From Lithospermum erythrorhizon (lineage: Eukaryota; Streptophyta; Magnoliopsida; Boraginales; Boraginaceae), in the NCBI GenBank assembly GCA_019722365.1, contig JADFUC010001357.1:806001-870000 (forward strand): 64,000 bases of DNA, in the 5' to 3' direction. Of this stretch, positions 37,192 to 49,609 are shown one piece after another (within the stretch, counting starts at the first letter, position 1; each line of letters starts with the position of its first letter). The notes under the pieces are model-generated. The model made no database searches and was not told where the DNA came from. It worked only from the letters and a program-made list of their open reading frames with translations. The translations under genes were made by a program, and so were the position numbers.

Positions 37192-37861
37192 TGTTCAATA
37201 AATTCCTATTTGACTTTGTTGAATAATTACAAACAATGACAACAATACGATGGATCTTTTATTGCAGTCTTTACAGCACAACACTTGATTACAAAAACTA
37301 AGTACCACAAACAAGAACACTAAAAATACAACAATAAAAAATAACTAACTTCCTTGAATCGTTTACCGAGAACTTTCCTAAAGAACTATTTCCGGTATAA
37401 GAATGCTCTTCGTGGATAAGACAAGGATTTGAAAGGTTGATACTGCTTGTATGAGTTGTAGAAACTTTGGGGGTGTTTTGAGAACAAGAAGAAGATAACT
37501 TGTTTTGTAGAAAATAAATATGAATCATCACTTTTCTTCTTTGGTTCTCTATATATTTCTATACAAATTGATTTCTCACATATGTTGGTTATTTGGACAA
37601 GTATCATGCATATGATGTCTCAAAAGTATCATAAACATGTCAAAAGACACTTATTTTTATATAAAAAGGTACCAATCAACGAATACCTTTTGAAAAGGCA
37701 ACATTAAAATTCAATCATAATACCACACCCGAGATTTAGGTCGGGACTTGTACATCTCCCTAACTATTCTAACTTTATCCTGACACAAAATATCTGACGC
37801 CGGGACATGGTCGTGGGACATATTCCTCCGACAAAGTGCCGATCATCTCAAATATCCAACA
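37192..37861 (-). repeat. 5' LTR of a Copia remnant
   Basis: On the minus strand it starts TGTTGGATATTTGAG and ends TTTATTGAACA (TG...CA), 670 bp. Gag coding lies just beyond its 3' end, so the orientation is minus. A diverged partial copy stands at 30925-31260. Confidence 0.75.
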
Positions 37862-40406
37862 CTTTGTTCATCCTATATTTTTAATTGAACTTATTTCAAA
37901 TAAAGCGTAGTATAATATGTTCACAGTCTCATGGATCTTCGTAGATCTTTTCAAACCATTGATATTTTTCTGCACAATAATGAATACTTAAGTTGATAAT
38001 TACCTTTTATATATAGATATTTATTTAGGAGTAATTTATTAATACCTTTTGGTAGATATTTATCTAGTGAGGATCAAATTGGCAGAAGTTCATGACTTAT
38101 TTTAAGGTCATTTTAAGCACTTAGTGAGATACTTATTAACATGACCTCATCATGCGAAGACATTGATATCAACCCATAATAACTCGTCAAAATTTTAAAC
38201 TAATTTTCCTTTAATTCATACGATTGTCGTTTTCGAAAAAATCGATATGTAAATTTGATCATCAATTACTAATTATTCATTATTCTAATAAATATAAAAT
38301 TTATATAGTTAGATTTTCTTTAAAAGTAGTTTCAAAATATTATTTTTATAATTTAAAAAAATATTTTAAGAGAATTGACACAAATCTCAACTTCACTTTT
38401 AAAACGATACTATATTGACTGATGGTATCTATTTGTCATTGTAAGACCTAATTTTAAATAGTTATGAATATTCACTTAAAGCATAATTATGTTGAGTCCC
38501 AGTTCAACGCAGCTAAGAGTATAAATGTATATGTATGATCTTAAATTCATCAATGTATAAGTACATTGATGTCCTGACCTCGAGTAGTCCGGGCCCTATC
38601 GAGCTTCCAACTCAAATATACCATCAAAAAGAATTAGTTGCATATATAATCCAAAGATGTAAGTTGCATCTTAATTTAATAAATAGATAGCACATTTGGT
38701 CTATGAAAGTGTGGAACCAATATTTGTAATTAACTTTAAAACAAATATATAAGAGCCGCATTCTTATATAAATAATATTTATCGTGCCATTTCGAGCCTA
38801 ATAGGTACAAAGGCCATTTATTGAAAGCCTTTTTGTTACATGGCCCCCTTAAACCGCCTTTATCCTCTATAAATACTCCCTATAATTGTTCTTTAAAGGT
38901 AATGCTATTTTTATTACGCATAAATCTACCAGCCTTAAACTCCTTAAACAAGTTCTAATCCATGTACACGGAAGGATTCGATCGACTTCGATCGGCGCCA
39001 AAAATTCGAGCACATCGAGACTCGACACCGCCGACATTATGGAACCAAAGTTACTAAGCAAACCAGAGTAAGCACTGACCAAGGAGCGATTAGTTAGGTC
39101 GAGGTCGCCACTACGCCTCACCTGTGATGAACACCTAAAAGACTCCATGAGTCCCCGCCTCGAGACCTAGACGAGGCAGCGGATGACAAATGTGAAACAC
39201 CCATCCGACCCTGAGTTCTCGGTGAAAGAGACGCGAGAGATAAAAGATGACTCCTGCTCACCAAAGAAGGCCCTCGCCAAAATCTGTCACATCACCTTCT
39301 AAACGCCGGTCTCATATCCTTTATTTGCCGGTCTAAAACGTAGTAATATACAAATTTAACCTTAATATATTTCATTTATTTAAATCTTAATAATTACATA
39401 TATTTATTAAAATTTATTCTCCAACCTCAAAATCAATCTCTATTCCTAAGCTCTATCACCTCATTATGCATCCGTAAATCACTTTAACAATCTATAATTT
39501 ACTGTCAAATTTCAAACAAATTAACTTAATTGAAACTAATAATATCTTTGAAAATGTAGGTAATCAAGCATAAAATATTAAAAAGGGTTTAAGATAGCAA
39601 TAAATGTTCCCTGTTGAGTTTTGAATTAAGAAAATTTTGACAATGCTACACTTTAACTAAGTTATTATTCAATGATGTGTGGTACTGAATCAGGATCTTG
39701 CCTTGTAAATAATAGTCTAAGCTCGTTCGATGTCTGCGAGTTTCGAAAACATTTTTCATTCTTAAAAAATGCCAAAGTCATTTGAATTTTCATTGAAAAA
39801 GAGGACATTATATATCGATTGTTCATTTCGGTTGTTATCAATATACAATATATAACTTTCTTACAACAAGAGTTTCATTTTATACTCTAATATTCATATG
39901 ACAAAGTAGCATCTTTGAGATTGTATTGTGAAATGTTGACTCAGACTACATGGAATCTATCAGCTATATGTCCAATGTGCATTTCCTTAACGATCATTTC
40001 GTTCTCACTTTAAACTTTAATAATGCTTTCCCACATAGTATTTTCACTTTCAAATTATTCTCAAATTCGAGTTTTTTTTTTTTTCAATTCAAGTAATACT
40101 TGAATTTTGGAATTGAACAATATTTTCAATCCAAATGGATTTATCCCGACTTAAACCTTGATTCGTCGACCTAGTTTTAAGTATCAAAATACAAAGTAAC
40201 TCTACCAACCTAAAAAATTAGTATCAACTCGATCGCCATCATTTTTCTTTGTGCTTGAAGTGTTAGTAATATAACAAATAGCACTTATGTACATACAGTT
40301 CAATCTCCAACACTACCATTTACTAGTTGATATCTAGCGGATGTAGCTAAATAACTGAATTTTACATTTTACTATGATATTCAAGGCTACAGTTGGACTA
40401 TTTGGT
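37862..40406. other. Intergenic, includes a MITE relative and LTR-like DNA
   Basis: The segment 38250-38390 is a diverged copy of the interior of the MITE at 11944-12165. From 38700 to 39320 the DNA is LTR-like, with TATAAATACTCCC near 38868 followed by a G+C-rich stretch, but no ends are established. The rest is featureless AT-rich sequence. Confidence 0.45.
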
Positions 40407-41102
40407 CTAACTATGAATATTGCGTACCATACTCTCTGGTTCCAGAGGCGCAATTATTATTACTTCCTGATTCGCCGTTGGAGGAAGATCAACACCACTG
40501 TTCTGCAGTGCAAGGGAGGCACCACCACCAACAATTTTATGGCACGTCTCGATGAGGCAATGGCGACAAGTAGGGCATGAAGAGTGACAATTTAGCCATC
40601 TATCAATACATTTGACATGGAATCCATGGTTGCATTTAGGCAAGAGTTTGATTTTTTCCCCTAGAGAAAAATTTGCTAGACAAATAACACACTCACTTTC
40701 TAGGCCTGGAATTTTTATGTCCCTTGAGTATTTCACTACCGGAAATGTCTTCAGGGCTTTCTTTTTAATCCCTGTATTAGCTAATTTTCCAGAAAGTGTG
40801 GTCGAATTGTTCGGATTTCTTGAATTATCATTAAATGATACCAAGCTTGAGCATCTCATAACACACTTGATTAAGATTTTCAAGCCAAGTGAGCCAATTA
40901 AAGCGCATACTAGCACTAATATTACCATTACTATATTCGCATGGAAAGTCTTCACCCTAGTTGATGGCTCTAGTAAATAATGGCTGCTTGAAGAGGGTGC
41001 CATTGCTGATGTTGATGAAGAAGATAGGTTGAAAGAGGGGGAGGGTAATAATTTTCTTGAATGGAATGGTAGTAGAGTTTCTTGAATAGAAGAAATTGCC
41101 AT
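40407..41102 (-). CDS. RING-H2 E3 ubiquitin ligase, ATL family (231 aa, intronless)
   Basis: A single uninterrupted frame, as is usual for ATL genes. It has a Ser-rich N-terminus, one membrane segment (about 56-78, ANIVMVILVLVCALIG...), a basic GIKKKALKTFPVVKYS stretch (111-126; the GLD-type region) and a RING-H2 finger with C138, C141, C157, H159, H162, C165, C176 and C179. Spacing is C-x2-C-x15-C-x1-H-x2-H-x2-C-x10-C-x2-C, with Pro before the third Cys and the DRWL sequence typical of E2-binding ATL fingers. ATL proteins are membrane-anchored ligases that pass ubiquitin from an E2 to target proteins, often in defence or stress responses; the substrate here is unknown. A likely TATA box is at 41174-41181. 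Confidence 0.93.
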   Translation of the reverse strand: MAISSIQETLLPFHSRKLLPSPSFNLSSSSTSAMAPSSSSHYLLEPSTRVKTFHANIVMVILVLVCALIGSLGLKILIKCVMRCSSLVSFNDNSRNPNNSTTLSGKLANTGIKKKALKTFPVVKYSRDIKIPGLESECVICLANFSLGEKIKLLPKCNHGFHVKCIDRWLNCHSSCPTCRHCLIETCHKIVGGGASLALQNSGVDLPPTANQEVIIIAPLEPESMVRNIHS

Positions 41103-41173
41103 TTCTTGATTTTAAGTGAAGCTTGTAGTTGTTTTTTGTAGTTGTAATGTTGAATTCCTTATGGAATGGTTAC

Positions 41174-41181
41174 ATATATAT
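41174..41181 (-). promoter_or_regulatory. Probable TATA box of the ATL gene
   Basis: ATATATAT about 75 bp upstream of the start codon on the minus strand. Confidence 0.5.
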
Positions 41182-43430
41182 AGTCAGGGTCTCAGGAACA
41201 GATAAAAAGGGGTCATCAAGAAAAGGTTGTTGGGGGGAAAGGCTTGGGATAAGGGCTCCAGCACCATGATTAAATGTAGGTTATTGATACTACCACTCCA
41301 ATTGCTGTACTGACACTAAAAGTATTGATTTATATGTTACCTTACATTATAAGTATGTTCTAGTTTTGCAACACTTATTACACCTAGTAGTCCTTTAATG
41401 TTAAGATTGTTTCCTTCCAAAGTAACGTTTCATAATAACCCGAACCATGATTGTAGCGCCACGCAATTTGATTTTCTTTATCAACATTTTTTGATCGAGT
41501 GTGTCACATGTATTGCTCTAACAGAATTTATATTTACCGGCGTATTAGCCTCTATCATGCCACCGAGGTCCGCTTAGTGCAATATCTCGACGAGTAGCGT
41601 ACCTGAAGTTAAGACCAGAATAAAAAGATTTTGGCAAGGAAATAGAACGAATTTACATGATGGTCAAGGTATGCCCATAACCACCCAAAACCAAATAGAA
41701 AGTTAGGTTAGATGGCAACTATATTGATATTTCATGGGAGGAGCCCATGTTTGAATCTTTTAGTGACCCCCTTTTTTTTCATTTTTCCTCCTTTCATGAT
41801 TTTAAAATCTTTTCTTTACTTCTTTCACTCTATTTTTCTAGTCTCTTCCCACTTATTTCTTTTTTGATAGATTATTGAAGCAATAACTATTATAAGTGGA
41901 TTGCTTTTTCTTCTTTTTTTTCTATTTCAAAAGAAAAGTTAGTGCGGCCAAGCAGCATTTGAATGATTGTGAAAACTTTTGACCTTCAATAATATATTGA
42001 ACACTAGTAAAGATTTACATCATCTCGCGATTCTATATATTACTTTATATTTTCAATCATCGGCGACCACTCAATTTCAACTTGGATCCGCCTTAATATA
42101 TAAATGTATCTTATACAGTTACTATGTTTTGGACACAAATAACATTGTTCACTAGATATTTAGTTATTCGGCAATGTGCATGAATAAAAAATAAAAAGGA
42201 ATATTCTAAAGTCTCATGAGTGCCCATACCGTCAAGCTTGTTCATACATTGGTTAAAGATATCAGACTTCAATAAATCAAGTTTTGGACATAAATATCAT
42301 TGTTCACTTAATATCTATAATACTTTAAAGTACACGATGGATGAATAAAAAATGAAGTAGAAACACTTTTGCACTCATTAATAGTTTAAAATTGGTTTCA
42401 TGGGTGCCATGTATTGGTAAATAATTGGTTTCGTGGGTGCCATGTATTGGTAAATGGTAATAGATAGTAGATCTAAATTGCAATTGAATCACATATTATT
42501 GCACTATTATAAATTAATTACCGACAATGGTATAATTATTTCAGTATGACCTCCAAACTAATATATAATTTTCCTATTTTCTCTATAAAAAAAATTGATT
42601 TCTTGTACTTTCTATTCGATTTAACATTTTCATTAGCCCGAGGCACCCTACTATAACTCTTTTAGGGACTATTCTGCATCAATATAACTATCTCGGGCTA
42701 AACTGCAACATTATCATACTACATGGGATTAAATAGATAATTAATTCGATAAATAATAGTGTAACGCATGGAAAGATTTTATTATTTACAATGTATGCAC
42801 ACTAATACAATAAAATCCATTTAGAAAAACCTATCTAGCATTGTTAACGCTTTATCTAATCGAATGGTATTCGACTATCAATCTATTTGGCCTCTAAACT
42901 GATTGGCCGATTGCTTGGCATGCCGGATTCACTGATGTAGTCTTGTACTTGAGATTTAGACTTGCGTCCCGAATTTGACCTCGGATTGTGGATTTTCAGC
43001 TTAGATCAGGCCGGATTGTGCCCGGACCGTTACGTGATCTTGAACTGGGTTCGGATTTATGCTTGGACCGTTATATGATCTTAAACTGGACTTGGATTTG
43101 GGTCTCGGATTTGATTTAGGCTACCGGAAAGCAGATCGAGCTTGATTTGTGCTCAGAGTCAGTTATAGCGATCCTGTGTTCTGACTTTTTGTGATTCGCT
43201 GACGTTATATGACCCATATAGAGTCTGGACCTATGTGATCCCAAATGGATAAGATTTAGTCTTGGACTTTATTTTGACTCGATATAACCAGTCAGTGCCA
43301 TAAGAGTTTCAGATCCCCCTCAGCACAAATTGACTCGATCTTGGTCATCAGCTCAGTCGCGAGACCGAGACTTCTTTGGTTATGTGTTTAGCTTAGTATG
43401 CCTTAAGAAGCCATCCCTTAATAACCGGAT
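41182..43430. other. Intergenic with short repeats
   Basis: No gene. It contains two tandem copies of a dispersed repeat (42125-42370), a 36-bp tandem duplication at about 42400-42470 (GGGTGCCATGTATTGGTAAA twice), and two ~41-bp tandem units at 43024-43110 (GGACCGTTAYRTGATCTT). Confidence 0.55.
42125..42370. repeat. Dispersed ~155-bp repeat, two tandem copies
   Basis: Both units contain GTTTTGGACAYAAATA, CATTGTTCACT and ATGAATAAAAAAT. Related single copies stand at about 58893-59020 and 59685-59790. Confidence 0.7.
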
Positions 43431-44350
43431 TGTTGGAAAATTACGCAACTAGTTCATAATAAAACATGAACAAAAGCAACCAAGATCAAATAAATGTATA
43501 TAAACGAATTGCAATAAAATACATGTATACATATATGTATGAAACGAGTACTTACAGCGCAACAGAAAAACACCAACTTAATCTTTCACGAAGCCTCCTT
43601 TGAATTCCTAAGAACGACCATCGAAGACAATGCCTCCAAGTACCCACACCAAGAGACGCTGAATCACGTGATTGGACTCAGAATCTCTAACAATCGAGAA
43701 CAAAATCAACCCAAACATGGCTTGAAATGGTTCGGCCATGGAGGAGAAAGGCAGGGGGAGGCCGGGGTTTGTAAGGAAAAGGATGATTAGGTTTTCATCT
43801 TTTTTAACTTCCTTTATATAGGCACACTCCTAAACCTAATAGTCAATTTAATCCAACAAGCCAACTCATTAAAACTGCTTAACCAACTAAAAGCTGCTGA
43901 GTAACCAATGTCACTTAATGAGCTCTCAATCTTAGTTATACTGTTAATTAAACTAGCAAGTTAATTAACTCGGTCTCGTCCAATTTATCTCTTACATTAT
44001 CAATGTAAAACTCTCGACTACGTATCTCGTAGATTTCAATCAACTCTTAATTTAGCAATCACGTTTTTAATGTCATACATGAAATAAAACTCAACATCAC
44101 TGCATGTGTGTGGTCTTCTGAGCTCAGATAATAATAATATAATTGACCATTATTATTATTATAACTATTATGCACGGATTCATCAACTGGCACATAACCC
44201 CTGATATTATCTTGAGTTCTTATTTAGTAATTTATAATAACTATTATTAAACATTTAGTTTGAGTAATCTCATTTAACTAAAACTAATAAACGAATTGTT
44301 ACAACAATTATCCACCATATAATTAAATAAATCAAAATACTCGATTTCCA
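43431..44350 (-). repeat. 3' LTR of the LARD-like element
   Basis: Plus strand from TGTTGGAAAATTACGC to CGATTTCCA. It shares long blocks with the right copy, including GAAGCCTCCTTTGAATTCCT and CTTTATATAGGCACACTCCT, with many small differences. Confidence 0.85.
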
Positions 44351-44819
44351 ATACCTCACTTGCCCTTGACGACACTTTACAATTCTTTTTTATCCGCGAT
44401 CTCTAGTCACAAGTTAATTAAAAATATTCAGACGCTTTCAAGTTTGTCGTCAAACATAACTCTTGAGTTGTCTCGACAGATAAGTTAACGTTATGTCACT
44501 GAAGTGAGACATAATTTAATAATACGGGTCAAAGGTTGAGACGAAAATATTATGTACATAATCGAAGGTACTAGTATTTATTTCCATCTACTATAGAATT
44601 ACAATTTATTGTATATATAGTATCTTCATTATGAAGTATAAAGAGTGGAAGTAAATATATGACTTGAATGTATTCAAGTGGCTCCTTAGGAGACATCAAC
44701 TAAGTTAGAACCTTCGCTATATCAGAATACATGTGATACCCCATGTATCTAACGCCTAATGCAAAAGATACATGATGTTAAGTGAATAAATCAATCTCCT
44801 ATAGATGACTGAGATTATC

Positions 44820-44917
44820 ACCTCCGCACGGCCGCCCCGGACGACGTGCGCTGGGCAGACACCTCCGCACGGCTATCTCGAATGACGCTGGGCCGGGCAA
44901 AGACACCTCCGCACGCA
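44820..44917. repeat. GC-rich ~42-bp tandem repeat inside the LARD-like element
   Basis: CACCTCCGCACG starts at about 44820, 44860 and 44904, each of the first two followed by a GACG...CTGGGC segment. It is strongly G+C-rich in a very AT-rich background. Confidence 0.85.
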
Positions 44918-47900
44918 GCTTGAGTATGAATAAATTTAAAGTAGGTGCAACAACTTTCAATATGTGAATTTATCATTGTGTTTCAACTACATTAAACACA
45001 ATCCTTACTTGTATCACTCAACTAGTGACATATTTAAGGTAGAATGAAAATTACGTTGGTATACAAAATTGAAAGATTTCATCCATTATATTTTAACTTC
45101 ATTAAACACAATTCTTTACTTACGTATCTTAGCAAGTACGCCTTTAAGATCAGAATGATGTCTCATTCTTTGGATTACTCATTGCCGATGATACTTAATT
45201 CGTAAATCGATAGTATTTATATGGTCCTCCCCATACTCTTATCAATCAGGGTGTATCATTTAATGACTTATATCATTGACTAACTTGTAATGCGAAAGAT
45301 GCCAAACTAAAACCAAGACTAAATCTAAATCTACTCAAGTCTAGTAAGAGTCGAATTCGCTCATCTCTGCAAAGACAAACTCGGTCTTGTTAAAGTCATT
45401 TGCCGTGAAGTATCACTCAATCGGTATTCAAAATGTCTTTCAAAGAAGCATATGTTCAAAGAAAACAATAAGTTTCAAATCCATTCATGGATAATTTAAA
45501 TCAAGCAGGTTTTATAACGTAGTTACCTATCATTACATAAGAGCTCAATTATCTTTCTTTGTACCTTGTAATCAAGCAATACTATACTTGGCTCAGAATC
45601 ATGATCAAATCACGTGAGTCAAAACAAAGGTCTAAGACACTAGCTAGCTTGTACCCATAATGAAAATTCTCGACAACAAACCATTTTGAGATATGAGGTT
45701 TTATCAAAGTTCTCTTTCTATTTCTTAAGTGTTATTAAATATCTTTCTTTCGATGCCTAATGTTTGAAATAATTAACTAACATTAACTTCAAACTATAGA
45801 CCTTTATGCACTCGACTTTACAAGTTGTGTGCAAACTATATACAATATTGGTTATCTGGTTATAAAAACCACAAGCTTATGTTTCATAACAATTCATAAA
45901 CAAAGTTAATGACACGTCATGAAACGTAGATACAATAACATTCAAGGTCATCCAACAGCTTTTCTGACAGTTATAAAGAGATTGAACTATTCATTTAGTG
46001 CTTGTTCGATGGCTAAGAGACAATATAACATATTAGTCTTCATAATATCATCACCTTTAATTGAGATCAAAATTAATTACCTCTCAATCACATCATGTGA
46101 CGTCGTTCACTTGAACAAAAGTTCATGTAACATGTCCACATGATCAAGTCAAGTCTTAAGTGATTATGGTATTTAATGGTTGTCCTTTTATTAGCATACA
46201 ATAACCATTTTCAATGGTTATATGAAAATGCATTTAGCATTGTAACACTATGGGTACCACAAGTTTATGGATTTCTTCTTAATTTGTTTATTTCACATAA
46301 TAAATTTGTGTTTTAAATTGCCTAATTATCAAGAAATAAACAGTAATCAGAAGCGTGTCAATTCATAATAGGAAACATGCAGTTACAGATAGTGTAGTTC
46401 AAAAACAATCAAACATATTACAAATGAATTGTAAATATTATACTGCATTCCTCAAATCTCTCAAAATGTATAAGGTATCCAAGATCCATCGTCAATCCAA
46501 ACGCAACACCGCATACATTTTGAATCTCATCACAATGGTAGATTAATTCAATCAATTGTGTACCACGACACAATCCCCCTGTCACTAACACTCCTAATGC
46601 GGGCAAGCACTGGCAGTTGTATCACCGAGCCCATAACGTTAGTGGAAATCACCGGTTAAGCTACCAATTAAACCAATATGTTAGTTTGGAATGATCATCT
46701 GAAAGCCCACAACGTTAGTGGAAATCACTTCAACATGATCCATTGTCATACTCGTCACGATACCAGTACACCTGCCATCACAGTCGTGCCCGGTGATCGT
46801 GATAAGTTTCACAACTTTAAAATTGGTTTGATATGTTGCTTAAATTTTAGTGGTGAGATTAATATCATTTGTTATTATTTAACATGTTATATAGCATAGA
46901 CTCAAGTAATATGTATATCACTTAAAATAAACAAATAATACACATTTTGGAGATATATGATATGACCCTAAAAATAAAAATAGACCTATTACAACACTTT
47001 ACAAGTGTAATAGCTAACATAAGGCCCTATTCTTGCATTTTGAAAAATGCACCAGATTCTTCAACTGAAACTTCCAAGTTTGCCAAATGTCGTCTCCGGT
47101 AAAAGCTGCCATCTTCAATGCCTCTGATAACAAGAGCATTTATTCATAATCCCACCAAGACAAAGACGTAGGTTTCAGAAAGTTAAATAAATGAAATAAA
47201 TAAATAAATACGACTACTGCTCGCTTATTAAACGAATAATGTTCGGCCGATCGTATTTAAATAAAATACAAAACTAGGTCATATCAATATATTCCTTCAT
47301 TCCCATTACAATTTATAATCCAAATAATTAAATCAATATAAAATACGCATTCAATTAATACATTAAACGGTACGGAATAAAATGACTCATAAAGTCATAA
47401 ATCATTTTAATGCAATTAAGTGTGAATGCAATAAGCAAGTCATTAATACAATAAACATTGCAATAATCATGCAATAAATACATAATAAAAATACAATAAA
47501 CACTACTCATGAGGTCGTAGATAATTACTTCAATTAAATTCAAATTTTAAATATATGATTGACAATCATATAAATAAGTTTTCATGTTTGATTATATTAA
47601 GCCTAAAATCAATCACATAAATATACAATTAAATGTGATAGGAAATTAAATTCAAATCTAACTCTCATAATTATATTCATGAAATATATATAATTAAATT
47701 TATTAATTTATATTTTAACCAATAGTTATTACAATAATTATTTATATAAATTAAAATAATGATTTATTACAATAATTATTTTATATAAATACAATCGATA
47801 AACTAGTAACCATTTATCTACACATATTTATACTTTTAACTAAATATCGTTAAGATGACTATATCCTCAAATAAATAAATTTATATAAGGATAAATAATA

Positions 47901-48746
47901 AAAGGGGTTATTGAATTAAATTTATTATCATCAAAATTGATAATTACTATTATCATAATAATAAAATGATAATAATACACAAAAATCAAAATTAATACTT
48001 AAAACCGAATTAGGCTTCAGAATAACCCAATCCGAGGAAGAAGGCTACCACCGCCATCGGAGGTCCACCGGGTATACGCGCCGACCTCGCTTCTCCATCC
48101 GCAGATGCATCCAACGTGGCCGAACGCCCCTGCCTCGCCACCGGATGCGCCTCTACGGCGGCCTCCGCAAGGTCGCTTCCTACATTTTTGTAAAATTTCG
48201 CATTTTATCTGTAATTGAAATGTTTGGAAAAATTGATTTGAAGGCTTTAAACATATCTAAAAATTTCCGAAATTTAATCCACACATTCCACACAATTCTA
48301 TCAAACGCTTCCAATTGGAATTTTATAAAAACATTATTAAAATTAATTATACAATAAACATTCCAAAAATCAAAAAACTTGTTTCTTTGTGGGATACTTA
48401 AACTATCCAACAAATTTCAATTTTTTGGAGATGAGCCTGCCCTTCCGAATACGTAAGAAAATTGGTGAAATTTATGAATATTTTAAATACCTCAAATCTA
48501 ATAAAAAAGTGTAGATTATAAACAAAACATGTTTTTAAACACAAATCTAAATTCAAATCATCAAAAACATAAACATGATGAAATTGAATAATGTATAAAA
48601 ATACATATTTATTCATGGATCAAGTCTATAACATATATTCATGGTCAAGAATAGGCAAGATGAAAACATATAAAATATGTTTATACAACAAATTTTATAT
48701 AAATATAATCGAAATATATACAACTTAAACATGCTCATGATGCCAC

Positions 48747-49609
48747 TGTTGGAAAATTACGCAACTAGTTCATAATAAAACATGAACAAAGAATCAAAGC
48801 ATCGAATAAACGATATAAACAATTACAATAAAATACATGTATACATATACGTATTTAAATCTAGTACTTACAGGCAAATGAAAAACACCAACTTAATCTT
48901 CACGAAGCCTCCTTTGAATTCCTAGCAACGAGCATCGAAAAGACAATGCCTCCAGCTAGTCCATACTGCGAGAGGTCAATCACGTGATCGGACTTCGCTA
49001 GAATCTCAACAATTAGAAAAACAAATGGTCAGTCAAGTTCACCCATGGAGTATATATTATGGGGGAGGGGCATTTTGTGAGGAAAAAGGATGATTAGGTT
49101 TTCACCTTTTAACTTCCTTTATATAGGCACACTCCTCCTAAACCGAATAACTTGACTCGTTAACTAACAAACCAACTCGTTAAAACCGTTAACCAACTAA
49201 AAGCTAGTGAGTAACTAACAAGTCACTTAATGAGCTCTACTAGTTATACCGTTAATTAAACTAGCAAGTTAATTAACCCGATCTGCCCAATTTATATCTT
49301 ATCAATATAAAACTCGATTGAAGATCTCGTATTTCAATCTACTCTCAATTTAGCAATCACGCTTTTAATTTCATACATGAAATAAAACTCAATGTCACCG
49401 TATGTGTGTATGGCCTTCTCGCTCGATAATATAATAATATAATCGACCATTATTATTATTATTATAACGACACATTGGATTCAAGAATTTACAATTACTA
49501 TTATCAACACTTAGTTTGAGTAATCTTATTTAACTAAACTAATAAACGAATTGTTTTTCAATTGTCGTGAATGGGTATAATTAAAGAAATCAAAATACTT
49601 TGATTTCCA
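48747..49609 (-). repeat. 5' LTR of the LARD-like element
   Basis: Plus strand from TGTTGGAAAATTACGC to TTTGATTTCCA. It is 863 bp against 920 bp for its partner. Confidence 0.85.

Larger units (their letters stand above)
43431..49609 (-). mobile_element. LARD-like LTR element without recognisable coding DNA
   Basis: Two LTR copies, 43431-44350 and 48747-49609, enclose about 4.4 kb. A primer-binding site like that of Copia (minus strand TGGCATCATGAGC, 48733-48745; cf. TGGTATCAGAGC) touches the right LTR, so the element reads on the minus strand. No gag, protease, integrase or reverse-transcriptase motif was found inside on either strand. The outside 5-mers (CGGAT and TCACG) do not match. This fits a large non-autonomous LTR derivative, but replacement of an original interior by other DNA is possible. 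Confidence 0.7.

Noticed and set aside
40612..40980. 122-residue plus-strand frame
   Set aside because: Shadow of the RING-H2 gene on the opposite strand.
43539..43790. 83-residue plus-strand frame
   Set aside because: Lies entirely within the LTR of the LARD-like element and is not preserved in the partner LTR.
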